38,488 nucleotides of DNA from an uncultured Chitinophagaceae bacterium (GTDB lineage: Bacteria > Bacteroidota > Bacteroidia > Chitinophagales > Chitinophagaceae): positions 1 through 38,488 of the forward strand of contig CALKVC010000208.1 in assembly GCA_937996595.1 (NCBI GenBank). The letters are read 5' to 3'. Made by a program: the position numbers and the translations under genes. The notes below the pieces were generated by a model, which saw only the letters and a list, made by a program, of their open reading frames with translations, was not told the DNA's origin and did no database searches. Each line of letters starts with the position of its first letter. The first letter of the stretch is position 1. Shown here piece by piece: positions 15,045 through 24,329 of the stretch.

Positions 15045-17606
15045 ATGCTAAGGTTACTTGCTATTTTCTGCTTTTGTTCTTTTTGTATATGCAATACCCA
15101 ACTTTATGCCTCGCAATATTCACAAAAGGAAGTTGATATACTCCATATTAAACTTAATCTGCAGTTTGATTGGAATAAAAAACAGGCAAAAGGAACAGCA
15201 ACGATACATGTAGTTGTCTTAAAGCAGGCTGATAACATACAATTGGATGCTGGTTATCTCACAATACATTCCGTACGTTCAGGAAATAATAAACCGCTCT
15301 CATATCAATACGATGGCAAAGACAAGCCGAAAGGATTGGTTATCCAATTAGATAAAACCTATCCGGCCCTTTCTGAAATTATTTTGGAAATAGATTATCA
15401 TACAAATTATGTGAACGAAAGCGACCCGAATAATTTAGGAGGAAGTTTCGGCAAAGGGATCCGCTTTTTTCATCCTAACAGTAACACGCCTGCAAGAAAA
15501 AAACAATTATGGAGCAATGGTGAAGGGGAAGGCAATAAATATTGGTTCCCCTGTATAGAATCTATTAACGATACAAGAACGACCGAATTGACAGCAACTG
15601 TTGATAAAGAGCTGACTGTAATATCCAATGGAAAATTGGTTGATACAAAACTCAATACGAACGGCACTAAAACTTTCCATTATAAAACAGACATTGCATA
15701 TCCGAATTATCTTACAAATATCATTGTTGGTGAGTATGTGAAAATTCAGCAATATTATAATCATACAGCATTTAATACGTATTGCTATCCCGACGAAAGG
15801 GAAGCAGCCGTTGCAAGCGCCAACAGGTTAACAGATATGGCTGCTTATTTTTCTGACTATACAGGAATTCCTTATCCTTATCCGCATTATTCACAAGTGA
15901 TGGTGCAGGATTACCCTTTTCCAGGTATGACCGGGCAACATATGGTAAGCACTGTTTCCGATAATTTTATAGATGATGACAGGACACACAAAGATTTCCT
16001 TTATCTGTGGGACGGAGTGGAAGCAGAAGCACTGGCATCACAATGGTTTGGTAACCTGCTGTCATCAGGTTCGTGGAATGATATCTGGCTAACCAGGTCA
16101 TTAGCCCACTTTTTAGAAGGAAAATATGCCGCTCAAAAACATGGCAATGAAGAATACATGATGTGGTATCACAATTTTGATATGGGTGCCGCCATGGGCG
16201 ACTGGAAAGATGGCAACCAACAACCCCTGGTAGTTGAAAACATAGAAGATCTGAATGAGTTCGTTACAGGCTCAAATACGCTGCGCTCCAGAGGTACATT
16301 GGTTTTACGTCTCTTAGAATTGGAAATCGGATCAGAAAATATGCAAAAATGCATCAGGCTGTTGCTGAAAGATTATGCGTTTAAATCTGTTACAACAAAA
16401 AATTTCCAACAGGTAGTTGAAACCGTCACTAAAAAAGACATGAACTGGTTTTTTGACCAATGGGTCTATACATCGCGCCAACCAGGCTTTTCAGCATCAT
16501 ATTACTTTGATTCTTCCCGGAATGTATTAAAACTTACACTTACCCAAAGCCTGCAACAATTGAACAATGCTTCGTACCGGCAAGTAAATTATTTCCAGGG
16601 TAACATGCAGATTGAAATAGACGGATGTTTACATATGGTACATTTGAAACCTGAAGCAGAGAATCAGTTCACATTTCCATTATTGCAAAAACCAGCTTAT
16701 GTAAATGTAAATTATGAAAATGCCTGGATCGCAGAAATCACCATGCAAAAAAGCATGCAGGAATACCTCAGCCAATTTGAAAAGAGCAATGATGTACTAG
16801 CCCGAATAAACGCGTTAAATGAACTGGCAATAATTTATAAAGACAGCGGAACAGCATCATCTGCCAGGGAAATCATATATCATTCACTGTTAACAATTGC
16901 TGAAAGTGAAGCATACTGGCGTTTTAAAATCACAGTACTGAACATATTGAACAGCCTGTTGCCAAAACCATTCAACATAAAAGTGAAAGCTGTTCTATTG
17001 AATATAATTGAAACCGAAAAATCATGGCTGAAAGCCAATGCCATTTCTATTTTGGGAAATGAAAACATGGCAGAAAATGCAGATCTGTTTATCAGGCATT
17101 TAAACGACAGTAGCGACAGGGTGATTTTCAATGCAGCCGTAGCATTAGGCAAAACTAAAAGCCCCAAAGCATTTGAAGCTTTAGTGAAACTGATGGATAA
17201 GCCTTCGTGGAAAGGGCAAAGTAAAATGGCGGCTTTAACAGGCTTACGATTCTTAGGAGATGAACGGGCTGCCCCGCTTGCCCTGAACATACTGAATGAC
17301 AATCATTCGCCGCGCTGGTTTTTGGGCGCTGGTGGCTGGGACTACCCTGTTTATGCAGCAACTACTTTGGCTTCGCTGAACAAGGGAAGTTTGGGTTACG
17401 AAATCATCCTTAACAGGTTTGATAAAGCCATGCAAGGGAATGACATAAATGATGTTTTTAATAATGTACTGTTGATTTCAATACTTGCCGACCCGCGGGC
17501 AACAGCGGTATTTGAACGGCTGAAAATAAAATATGAAAACAATGCAAATGCCCTTAAAGCTGTAAATACTTATGAAGAACAGTTTAAAAATGCTATTAAA
17601 CGATAA
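15045..17606 (+). CDS. M1 aminopeptidase homologue with all catalytic residues replaced, plus HEAT repeats
   Basis: An 853-residue secreted protein (signal peptide about 1-23). Residues about 28-230 match the M1 N-terminal beta domain (LWSNGEGEGNKYWFPCIESIND). About 240-480 match the thermolysin-like domain: QWFGNLLSSGSWNDIWL aligns unambiguously. Yet the zinc motif HExxH reads EALAS (328-332); the third ligand, 19 residues after the last His, is Arg351 instead of Glu; the exopeptidase GGMEN-type motif reads PGMTGQ with Thr296 for Glu; and the transition-state Tyr is absent. About 590-850 form HEAT-like helical repeats, as in many M1 proteins. The fold is intact with no stop or frameshift, so this is probably a selected pseudoenzyme, perhaps a binding or scaffold protein. 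The GlxA-type gene sits just upstream. Confidence 0.88.
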   Translation: MLRLLAIFCFCSFCICNTQLYASQYSQKEVDILHIKLNLQFDWNKKQAKGTATIHVVVLKQADNIQLDAGYLTIHSVRSGNNKPLSYQYDGKDKPKGLVIQLDKTYPALSEIILEIDYHTNYVNESDPNNLGGSFGKGIRFFHPNSNTPARKKQLWSNGEGEGNKYWFPCIESINDTRTTELTATVDKELTVISNGKLVDTKLNTNGTKTFHYKTDIAYPNYLTNIIVGEYVKIQQYYNHTAFNTYCYPDEREAAVASANRLTDMAAYFSDYTGIPYPYPHYSQVMVQDYPFPGMTGQHMVSTVSDNFIDDDRTHKDFLYLWDGVEAEALASQWFGNLLSSGSWNDIWLTRSLAHFLEGKYAAQKHGNEEYMMWYHNFDMGAAMGDWKDGNQQPLVVENIEDLNEFVTGSNTLRSRGTLVLRLLELEIGSENMQKCIRLLLKDYAFKSVTTKNFQQVVETVTKKDMNWFFDQWVYTSRQPGFSASYYFDSSRNVLKLTLTQSLQQLNNASYRQVNYFQGNMQIEIDGCLHMVHLKPEAENQFTFPLLQKPAYVNVNYENAWIAEITMQKSMQEYLSQFEKSNDVLARINALNELAIIYKDSGTASSAREIIYHSLLTIAESEAYWRFKITVLNILNSLLPKPFNIKVKAVLLNIIETEKSWLKANAISILGNENMAENADLFIRHLNDSSDRVIFNAAVALGKTKSPKAFEALVKLMDKPSWKGQSKMAALTGLRFLGDERAAPLALNILNDNHSPRWFLGAGGWDYPVYAATTLASLNKGSLGYEIILNRFDKAMQGNDINDVFNNVLLISILADPRATAVFERLKIKYENNANALKAVNTYEEQFKNAIKR

Positions 17607-18061
17607 AATAATCATTCCGTAATGCTAAAATATCCGCATTGCAGGATTTTAAAAAAGCAAGTATTAATTTATTGTATTGATTTGTTGTAACCGCAGGTAA
17701 ATTCTCTTTCCTGATATAATAACACAGCAATTCAGTAAAAATTTAATGAATGCTGTTAATAGCTCAAACTAAATGGTTAACAACCGGTCATCCAGGTAAT
17801 AAAATCATGTATAATGACATTTAAGTGCAGGTTCCACCCGGTTAGCAGCCACGTAAATATGATCCGGCAAATTCATTACCGGCAATTTAATAAGTTTCAA
17901 TTGCCTTTAACTGGTTTGTTGGCTTATCAGCAGTAAACCATGCTTATTTTCATATACGTTTGATAGTTTGTATCATTGTGCAGGAAACAGGCCCATATTA
18001 TACGGCATTTAGAACAACATACATGCCTAATACATACTAATAATCTAAAATAAAATTTTAT
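17607..18061. other. Intergenic stretch, nothing identified
   Basis: No coding frame, terminator with a T run or copy of R1-R6 was found. It is AT-rich with scattered GC-rich phrases such as CCACCCGGTTAGCAGCC. The promoter of the next gene is presumably near its right end. Confidence 0.5.
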
Positions 18062-18613
18062 ATGACAAGGTCGCAAATTAAACCGATGCCTGAATACTTT
18101 GACAGGTATATCAACATGACAAATGAAGTGGATTTAAAAACCGCGTTAACTATTAGTTTGTATGAACTGGAAAATGCACCCATTGAGAAGTGGAATTCGT
18201 TAGGCAATAATACATATGCACCAAACAAATGGACCGTAAAAGATATATTACAACACTTAACAGATACAGAAAGGGTTTTTAGTTACAGGGCATTATCATT
18301 TGCCCGTGGTGAGAAAGAGGTTACTCCTTTTGATGAGGAAAACTATGGTAAATTGGCAAATGCAACTTCCAGAACGTTAGAAGATTTGATAGAAGAGGCA
18401 ATCCTGGTCAGGAAATCAACTATAAAACTTTTTGACAGTTTTACCCGTGAAATGTCTCTTAAAACCGGTATTGGTTTTAAAGGCGAATATTCGGTTCTGG
18501 CAATTGGTTTTATCATCGCCGGGCATCAACGATGGCATGTTAAAGTGCTGGAAGATAAATATTATCCATTATTAATCAACCAGATCCAGGTTGAAGGTGG
18601 CAGCCATTCTTGA
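18062..18613 (+). CDS. DinB-like family protein (DinB_2 type)
   Basis: A 183-residue cytosolic protein. The DinB metal triad is visible as His65 (ILQHLTDTERVFSYRAL), His155 and His159 (IIAGHQRWHVKVL), and WTVKDILQHLTDTE is a classic phrase of the family. Residues TPFDEENYG (88-96) sit between helices as in bacillithiol-transferase-like members. A thiol-dependent detoxification role is possible, but only the fold is supported. It is unrelated in close sequence to the DUF1572 protein at 13325, so it is not a recent duplicate. It stands alone, with 455 bases of apparently empty DNA upstream. Confidence 0.9.
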   Translation: MTRSQIKPMPEYFDRYINMTNEVDLKTALTISLYELENAPIEKWNSLGNNTYAPNKWTVKDILQHLTDTERVFSYRALSFARGEKEVTPFDEENYGKLANATSRTLEDLIEEAILVRKSTIKLFDSFTREMSLKTGIGFKGEYSVLAIGFIIAGHQRWHVKVLEDKYYPLLINQIQVEGGSHS

Positions 18614-18697
18614 AAGTATATATTGATCAAAAAAAGTCGCTGTTTTCCTGTTCCCGTAAATCAACGGATTGGCAGGGACAAATAAAATCTTACATGT

Positions 18698-19243
18698 ATG
18701 CGTATTAAAACCTGTTCTACCCTATGCCTGTTAATCCTGCTTTTCTCCTGTAATACGGAAAGTACAAAGAAACAGCAGCTTACCGGGAACAATCAGCCAA
18801 TCATAACTGACAGCCCTTCAGTATCAGTTACCGAAAAATATGATACTGCCTTCCGGCTTAAACTGGTAGCTGTAGAAATAATAGATACCAACAGCACAGA
18901 TGTGTACAAAAAATTCGGTATCAGCACATCAGGCATGTGCTACGAATGCAACCTGGCAAATATTGCCATAGAAAAAGGGAAAATACGATTCAGCAATATT
19001 TGCGATTCAACCAATAACCTGGTTTTTGATATAGTAAAACTCACCCTGAATAACCAGCACATGGAAGTTCAATTTTCAGCAGGATCATTGATAATTGAAA
19101 AATTAAACCAGGGACCGGTTTACAGGATAAAAATTACAGGTGGTTTTAAGCCGGACAAAAGCCTGAAAATTATGGAGTATTTCAGCAGTGAAGCGGATAT
19201 CAGAAAATTTGAGATACACGATTGCGGGGATTTCCAGGGCTGA
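18698..19243 (+). CDS. Lipoprotein, unknown function
   Basis: A 181-residue protein with a lipoprotein signal: a hydrophobic core and a lipobox LLFSC with Cys18, followed by NTESTKKQQ, so the chain is probably tethered to a membrane. The mature part has two cysteines close together in MCYECNLANI (about 88-97) and another in a later NICDS, so metal binding or disulphides are possible. The rest is beta-rich. No family was recognised. It begins 84 bases after the DinB-like gene on the same strand and could be co-transcribed. Confidence 0.75.
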   Translation: MRIKTCSTLCLLILLFSCNTESTKKQQLTGNNQPIITDSPSVSVTEKYDTAFRLKLVAVEIIDTNSTDVYKKFGISTSGMCYECNLANIAIEKGKIRFSNICDSTNNLVFDIVKLTLNNQHMEVQFSAGSLIIEKLNQGPVYRIKITGGFKPDKSLKIMEYFSSEADIRKFEIHDCGDFQG

Positions 19244-19329
19244 TTTTATTCTGTACTTGAAAACAGTTTTTTTAACCATACAAAGTAGTTTTGAAATGAA
19301 TTACTTTATTATTTAGCACTAAGTTTGAT

Positions 19330-19399
19330 AAACCGGTCACAGGCCGGCCAGCTAGAAAAAGACACATAACATCCTGCGGACGTCTTGCGTTAGAGAGGG
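19330..19399 (+). repeat. Dispersed two-hairpin repeat R3
   Basis: AACCGGTCACAGGCCGGCCAG then AAAGACACATAACATCCTGCGG and ACGTCTTGCG. Stem 1 changes to CCGGTC with GGCCGG, keeping pairing through a G-T wobble; stem 2 is degraded. It lies between the lipoprotein and the convergent ferritin-like gene. Confidence 0.8.
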
Positions 19400-19418
19400 T
19401 ATTCATAAATTAGTCTGA

Positions 19419-20189
19419 TCATGCGACAGTAATTTCTTTCATTTCATGAAATTTTTCAAAATCACTGATTTTATACTTTTGTGATGTAATCTTATGAAGT
19501 GTTTTACAATATTTGAATTTCATTTTTCGTGCATACCTGCTGTAACCTATACCCCCGGCTTTGAATGTTTGACGGTGTGCAAACCAGATAACCAAAGCAG
19601 TGGAATAGAAAAAAAACGGGTAAATAAAGCGAGATATGAAATGTAACCAGGGACGCTTACTTTTATATATGATTTGCATTCTTTCACATTGAAATTCTAT
19701 ATGATAAGCTTCATCAATCAAGATGTCGGTGCAAATCTGTTTTAAAAGATTACATGATGTTGCATCTTTCAACGCCTGGTAAAAAACCTGTGCTGCACTT
19801 TCCACAGTAATCACCGCTAAAGTCCATATTTCCATATTCGTATTGAAATACCTTATTTTCCGGAATATTGTATCGCCCCAATTATGAGCCACCCTTGGTT
19901 GCTTAATGGAATCAAGATACTTACCCAGGTTATTCCCGTGCTTCTGCTCTTCTTTTATAAACAATTTTACTGCATGTACATAATCAGGGTCTTTTATCCT
20001 GTTTGCATACTTTGTGGAAGCATGTATTAAATGAGCCCCATCTGATGTTTCCCCGAGCTGCCAGGCCTGTAAGGAGGCCAGTATTCCGTTTATTTCCTCT
20101 TGCGTAATAACAGGGCTTAGATTCCAATTAACCCTTTGCTGTGTTGCATTTTCTGTGAAATGCTCAATCCATTCCTTACTTGTTTTCAT
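19419..20189 (-). CDS. Ferritin-like (diiron) protein with C-terminal membrane-like segment
   Basis: A 256-residue protein. Four helices carry the ferritin-type iron ligands: Glu47 (LGETSDGAHLI), Glu81 with His84 (EEQKHG), Glu130 (ITVESAAQVFYQAL) and Glu160 with His163 (DEAYHIEFQCER). This is the E...ExxH...E...ExxH set of diiron proteins. A hydrophobic stretch at about 184-204 (FISRFIYPFFFYSTALVIWFA) could insert in the membrane. The activity is unknown; relatives are oxidases or hydroxylases as well as iron-storage proteins. The gene is monocistronic, convergent with the lipoprotein gene, with R3 in between. The ATG at 20189 is the first in-frame start, and no peptide signal is present. Confidence 0.82.
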   Translation of the reverse strand: MKTSKEWIEHFTENATQQRVNWNLSPVITQEEINGILASLQAWQLGETSDGAHLIHASTKYANRIKDPDYVHAVKLFIKEEQKHGNNLGKYLDSIKQPRVAHNWGDTIFRKIRYFNTNMEIWTLAVITVESAAQVFYQALKDATSCNLLKQICTDILIDEAYHIEFQCERMQIIYKSKRPWLHFISRFIYPFFFYSTALVIWFAHRQTFKAGGIGYSRYARKMKFKYCKTLHKITSQKYKISDFEKFHEMKEITVA

Positions 20190-20380
20190 AATGTATTTTT
20201 TTAGTTTTACAAAGTACTTTGATTTTCAAAGTATGATAATAATTTGATACTTCAGCCTTATTTTGAAACATTTAACAGATATATATTAAAAAGCTATGGA
20301 TCGGAAACAAGCCAAAAATTTCCGTTTTGCTGTTTTTAAATGCATAAATAAATGAATACCTTTCTCTACATTTCGGTCTT

Positions 20381-20448
20381 AACCGGTTACAGACCGGGTA
20401 AATTAAAAGATAAAAGATATCCTGCGGAAGTCTTGCGACAGTGAATGG
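20381..20448 (+). repeat. Dispersed two-hairpin repeat R4
   Basis: AACCGGTTACAGACCGGGTAA then AAAAGATATCCTGCGGAAG and TCTTGCGACAG. Stem 1 is CCGGTT-ACA-GACCGG with a G-T pair. Its last bases overlap an in-frame ATG at 20445, so the real start of the next gene is more likely the ATG at 20481, which gives a signal peptide. Confidence 0.85.
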
Positions 20449-20480
20449 ATAAATTCCATACATTAGTAAAAACAATCACA

Positions 20481-21743
20481 ATGAGAACCTTTCCCGCCTT
20501 GCTTTTATTACAATTGATTGCACATACATTGCAGGCACAATCAAATAACAGCCCTATCCAGGTAATAAATAACCCGGCAAAAGTAGCAGACATACTTTTT
20601 AACAGGGTGAAGACAAACTTAAGCCAAAAGGAAAAGTTGTTCTTTGCAAAGGATATCATTTACCTGGTTTATGATGATGACCAGGACGGAAAAAAAGATA
20701 CGCTGCTTACTTATATTGAAAATGACAAAGACCGTTATAAAAAATATACCGAAGATGATATTCAACGCAGTTCGCAGGTTGATATTTTCCCAACCGACAT
20801 GAACCGGGATGCTGTTGAAGAGATATTTTTACGGAAATCTGGTTGCTATATCGGCTGCCATTGCACGCAGCCAATACAACTATTTATTAAAGACAAAACC
20901 GGTAACTATAAATTGCAGGAAGCAATGGCCGAAGAAACAAGGCTATATTCCAGGATAACATCCAATTTGGATTTCCCCGATTTAATAGGTTCTCCGCCCG
21001 AATGCGGCGGCATGAATAACATCATTCCTACAAAGTTTACTGTGTACCGCTGGAATGGAAATATATACCAGGTTTATCAAAAACAAAAGCTTCCGCTAAA
21101 AACAGACAAGTCTATTGAAGAAGACATAAGCCCGGCTTATCAAAAAGCAATAAAGAATAGTGGTGCCCGGGATACGGATACGGCACACAAGCAGCCAGTA
21201 CTGACACCTGGCCCCACCTCCCGTAAAGAAACAGCCACAGCCATACCGGCTACGTTGTCGCCACTTGCCGCTTACCTGTTCAATAATACAAAAACCAAAC
21301 TTACCACCGAAGAAAAAAACGAACTGGTAAAAATTACAGAACTAACGGCGATGGATACCCTTGAAAAAAACAGGAAAGGCGAGCCTAAGATACAATACAG
21401 GGTTTTTCCCGTTGATTTTAACAACGACGGCATTGAAGAAATATTCATCAGGGTTAAAACAACCGCCCTGATACTGCCCATTTACAAATATGCCTGCTAT
21501 GTTAAGGATCTTTCCGGTACATACCGGCCCGCTCCCGGCCGTATCGGGCAAGGCGTACGTGCTATATTGAATGGCAAAACCGGTTTCCCCGACCTGCTTG
21601 TTATTGGCGAAAGCGGCAGAAATGAAATATGGAGCTGGAACAAAACTACCTATGCACGCCGGCAGGTGTTACCGCAAAATACCGCGATAAATTTCCGCAC
21701 GGTGGATCTTGAAAAAATAAGCTCCTTTTATAGTGACAAATAG
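20481..21743 (+). CDS. Secreted protein with duplicated Ca-loop / FG-GAP-like repeats
   Basis: The product from ATG 20481 has 420 residues and a signal peptide (MRTFPALLLLQLIAHTLQAQ). The mature part has two related halves. The first (about 30-200) holds YLVYDDDQDGKKDTLL and IFPTDMNRDAVEEIFLRKSG. The second (about 265-415) holds VFPVDFNNDGIEEIFIRVK. The Asp-rich loops (DxDxDG and DxNxDG) followed by an EEIF strand resemble calcium-binding VCBS/FG-GAP units of surface proteins. A low-complexity Thr/Pro-rich linker lies between the halves. No catalytic motif is evident; a binding or structural role on the envelope is the reasonable guess. It is a single gene with repeat R4 upstream and R5 downstream. 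Confidence 0.78.
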   Translation: MRTFPALLLLQLIAHTLQAQSNNSPIQVINNPAKVADILFNRVKTNLSQKEKLFFAKDIIYLVYDDDQDGKKDTLLTYIENDKDRYKKYTEDDIQRSSQVDIFPTDMNRDAVEEIFLRKSGCYIGCHCTQPIQLFIKDKTGNYKLQEAMAEETRLYSRITSNLDFPDLIGSPPECGGMNNIIPTKFTVYRWNGNIYQVYQKQKLPLKTDKSIEEDISPAYQKAIKNSGARDTDTAHKQPVLTPGPTSRKETATAIPATLSPLAAYLFNNTKTKLTTEEKNELVKITELTAMDTLEKNRKGEPKIQYRVFPVDFNNDGIEEIFIRVKTTALILPIYKYACYVKDLSGTYRPAPGRIGQGVRAILNGKTGFPDLLVIGESGRNEIWSWNKTTYARRQVLPQNTAINFRTVDLEKISSFYSDK

Positions 21744-21890
21744 AAATTGCAATTGAAATTAAATCAGTGGAATAATATACATGTATATGTGGATTTCAAA
21801 GGCTGAATTTTCGGTCTTTTCGTTATCATAGATTTATTTGTATGTTATAGAATACTCGTATTGTATACTAAAATTATATTACCATTATCT

Positions 21891-21969
21891 GCATTCTGGT
21901 TTTTAAACCGGTCACAGACCTCCTAGCTTAAAGAGACACAAGACATACTCGGGAGTCTTGCGCCTGGGG
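21891..21969 (+). repeat. Dispersed hairpin repeat R5 (second structural version)
   Basis: Starts CTGGTTTTTAAACCGG, then TCACAGACCTCCTAGC, ACACAAGACAT, GGGAGTCTTGCGCC. The downstream GACCGG partner of stem 1 is lost, but CCGG can now pair with the upstream CTGG across TTTTTAAA. Stem 2 is intact (CAAGAC with GTCTTG). Closest to R6. Confidence 0.85.
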
Positions 21970-22247
21970 CCGTGTGAAAATCAAAAAACAGGCAACAAAA
22001 TTCAGGACGAGACAAACCCTATTTCAACAGTTGGTTCACCATCAAGTAACAGGATATTCAATGCTAAATCCTTCACTGCCCAATGCCATTGCAGCAAATC
22101 TGCTATCCATGCAAACCCCTCCGCCATAAGCCAACGTAGTAAAAGAGTTACAATTAGTTAATCATAACAACCAGCCTTTTAATTTGAGCAGTCAAAACAC
22201 CCCATATCCATCTGGCACCCGACAGACAAGTTATTAACCTGCAAAAG
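21970..22247. other. Intergenic stretch, nothing certain
   Basis: No supported gene. A short open frame on the + strand (to about 22161) is probably spurious. The reverse strand also has a stop-interrupted, protein-like stretch (about 21990-22160), but it is too short to identify. Confidence 0.4.
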
Positions 22248-22278
22248 TTCAACAATTCAGCAAGACAAACTACCTTTG
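22248..22278 (+). promoter_or_regulatory. Candidate Bacteroidota promoter for the sco cluster
   Basis: TACCTTTG at 22271-22278 matches the Bacteroidota -7 consensus TAnnTTTG. A TTCA at 22248-22251 lies 19 bases upstream, a plausible but poor -33 element. A start site about seven bases downstream would leave a leader of about 15 bases before ATG 22300. Confidence 0.4.
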
Positions 22279-22299
22279 AAGGGTAACAAAATACAGATA

Positions 22300-22908
22300 A
22301 TGAAAATTTATGTATCGGTAATTTGCATGCTGCTTTTGGGTTCCTGCAATCAAACACAAAAACAATTACCATTTTTGGGTAACCCAATTATTGCAGGAAG
22401 TGACACAACATATCCCACGATTGCCGATTTTGCATTAACAAATCAGGACGGAAAAACAGTAACCAATCAAACATTTGCCAATAAAATTTATGTAGCTGAT
22501 TTCATATTTCTTTCCTGTCCCACTATTTGCCCAAAAATGACAAAAGAAATGTACAAAGCCTATTTATCTTTTGCAACAAACGACAACGTTCTTTTTATAT
22601 CGCACAGTATTGACCCGGAGCATGATAGTATTCCACGTTTAAAAGCTTATTCCAATTCCTTGGGAGTACCTTCTGCTAAATGGCATTTTGTAACTGGCAA
22701 CCAGGACAGCGTTATGAATCTTGCAGAACATTCCTATTATGCTGCCGCTTATCCTGACAGTACGGCCCCCGGAGGCTTTACACATAGTGGGGGCTTACTT
22801 TTGATAGACAAAAACAGGCATATACGTGGTGTATATAACGGAACAAAGCCGGAAGAAACCCAACGGCTGATAAATGACATTCAAACACTTTTAATTCAAG
22901 ACTTTTAG
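22300..22908 (+). CDS. SCO1/SenC family copper-binding lipoprotein
   Basis: A 202-residue lipoprotein (lipobox LLGSC, Cys16). The SCO signature is complete: CPTIC gives Cys73 and Cys77, and the distal ligand is His162 in GGFTHSGG, so Cu can be held by two Cys and one His. A thioredoxin-like fold runs from about residue 38. SCO proteins deliver copper to, or reduce, the CuA site of cytochrome oxidases; in Bacteroidota they also occur with other copper systems. Here the next genes encode a small CxxxC protein, an AraC regulator, tiny membrane proteins and two c-type cytochromes, so a role in respiratory-complex assembly fits. The ATG at 22300 fits the lipoprotein signal; a TTG 24 bases upstream lies within the -7 box. 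Confidence 0.92.
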   Translation: MKIYVSVICMLLLGSCNQTQKQLPFLGNPIIAGSDTTYPTIADFALTNQDGKTVTNQTFANKIYVADFIFLSCPTICPKMTKEMYKAYLSFATNDNVLFISHSIDPEHDSIPRLKAYSNSLGVPSAKWHFVTGNQDSVMNLAEHSYYAAAYPDSTAPGGFTHSGGLLLIDKNRHIRGVYNGTKPEETQRLINDIQTLLIQDF

Positions 22909-22924
22909 TGTTACTTTTGCAACA

Positions 22925-23302
22925 TTGAAAAAATTAGTTTCCATATTACTGATAGTTGCCTTTCTTGTACAAAGTACAAGTCAGCTGTGGATTATGGCTG
23001 CTTTTAAAATCAACCAGGCTTATATAGCTGCCAATCTTTGTATAAACCGTTTTGAAGCTATTCCTGTTTGTAAAGGTTCCTGCTACTTAGAAAACCAATT
23101 GAACCTGGACCAAAAACAACAACAAAAATATCCTGACTTTAAAATAAAAGAAATTAACCTGCTTTATGAAAATCTTTCAGTTGAAACGTTTCAACACCCC
23201 CTTTTTATAGGTAGAAATATTTCCTACCCTGCCCACAATACTTTTTTTAATTCATCCGAACATCTTCGTTCCGTATTCAAACCACCATCCATTATTGTTT
23301 AG
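22925..23302 (+). CDS. Small membrane-anchored protein with CKGSC motif, unknown function
   Basis: A 125-residue protein. Residues 1-24 form an N-terminal hydrophobic anchor or uncleaved signal. The centre carries INQAYIAANLCINR and then PVCKGSCYLENQLNL. An aromatic C-terminal half follows, ending FKPPSIIV. Small Bacteroidota proteins with this FxINQxYIAxNLC ... CxGxCYL pattern are common beside copper or respiratory genes but have no assigned function. The spacing of 16 bases from the SCO gene supports one operon. The start is a TTG at 22925; no in-frame ATG lies between it and the previous stop, and the encoded leader matches the family pattern. The two to three cysteines could bind copper. 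Confidence 0.75.
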   Translation: MKKLVSILLIVAFLVQSTSQLWIMAAFKINQAYIAANLCINRFEAIPVCKGSCYLENQLNLDQKQQQKYPDFKIKEINLLYENLSVETFQHPLFIGRNISYPAHNTFFNSSEHLRSVFKPPSIIV

Positions 23303-23338
23303 TCAAGCGAATTTTAGCGTTAAACAATAATTTTTTAC

Positions 23339-24205
23339 ATGGGTATAAAAACAGGCGATATCGCTGTTTACCCTGTTAGTATTTTTAAAACAAATAAATC
23401 TTTCTGGATTGGTGAACTTGACCGAATATTGGAAAAGTTTCCTCAATTAGAACATCCTCATAAGCAGGCATTTTATATGTTGCTGTTTGTGCAGGATGCC
23501 AACGGTATGGTTAAACTGGACAAACAAACCATCCGCCTCGACCAGCAAAAAGTAATTTGTATAAAACCTAACAGTGTATTCAGTTTAGACATAAACAGGA
23601 ATGCCAAAGGCAATATTATCTGCTTTACCGAAGCATTTTTTTCGCTGCGGTACAATAATAATGTATTGTATCAATTCTCATTTTTAAAAAAAGATGCAGA
23701 AAGCTATATCCGTTTATCGGGAGGAGAAACCGGGAAATGGCTTAACCTTTTGCACCTGATGCAATATGAATTCGGCGGCCATCATAAAGGTGCTGAGAAT
23801 GTGTTACGGTCATATCTTAATATCTTATTGTACGATTTAGACAGGAGCCTGCATCCACATAAAATAATAAATAACAAAAACAGTAAAGAAGATAAACTAA
23901 TTATGTTTGAAAAATTGGTTGAGGAGCATTTCCTGCATCATAAAACTCCATCTTTCTACGCAGCTAAACTATACATCACTACCAACTACCTGAATAAACT
24001 TTGTCATGAATACAGAGGTTTTACTGGTGGAGAAATTATCCGTAAACGTGTTACGATTGAAGCCCAGCGGTTGCTTCATTACACCACACTATCAGTAGCA
24101 GAAGTGGCGCATAAATTAGGGTTTGAAAGCCCCTCCTATTTCATCACATTTTTTAAAAGGAACACTGGTACAACGCCGGAAAGTTTCAGGAAAACAAATC
24201 ATTAA
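23339..24205 (+). CDS. AraC family transcriptional regulator
   Basis: A 288-residue cytosolic protein. The N-terminal part (about 1-150) is cupin-like (KQAFYMLLFVQDANG, VICIKPNSVFSLD). The C-terminal about 100 residues are the AraC double helix-turn-helix: TPSFYAAKLYITTNYLNKLC for the first and LSVAEVAHKLGFESPSYFIT for the second, then FFKRNTGTTPESFR. It lies 36 bases after the CKGSC protein and precedes the rhodanese-cytochrome part, so it probably regulates this cluster. The ligand is unknown; a small molecule or redox cue is usual. Only the HTH domain is well supported by motif; the N-terminal fold is by analogy. Confidence 0.9.
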   Translation: MGIKTGDIAVYPVSIFKTNKSFWIGELDRILEKFPQLEHPHKQAFYMLLFVQDANGMVKLDKQTIRLDQQKVICIKPNSVFSLDINRNAKGNIICFTEAFFSLRYNNNVLYQFSFLKKDAESYIRLSGGETGKWLNLLHLMQYEFGGHHKGAENVLRSYLNILLYDLDRSLHPHKIINNKNSKEDKLIMFEKLVEEHFLHHKTPSFYAAKLYITTNYLNKLCHEYRGFTGGEIIRKRVTIEAQRLLHYTTLSVAEVAHKLGFESPSYFITFFKRNTGTTPESFRKTNH

Positions 24206-24329
24206 AAAAAAACACTCATTTAAACAAAGCCGAACAGGATTTAGATAATAAAGGTAAAGCCAAACTAATAAAATGACAGGCTGGAAAATGGAAGCCGGCC
24301 AATTAAAACTAATCTTAAAATTAAAATTC

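Noticed and set aside
15045..17606. Calling the M1-like gene a decayed pseudogene
   Set aside because: There is no stop, frameshift or truncation over 853 codons, and domain landmarks outside the active site are kept; a pseudoenzyme explains this better.
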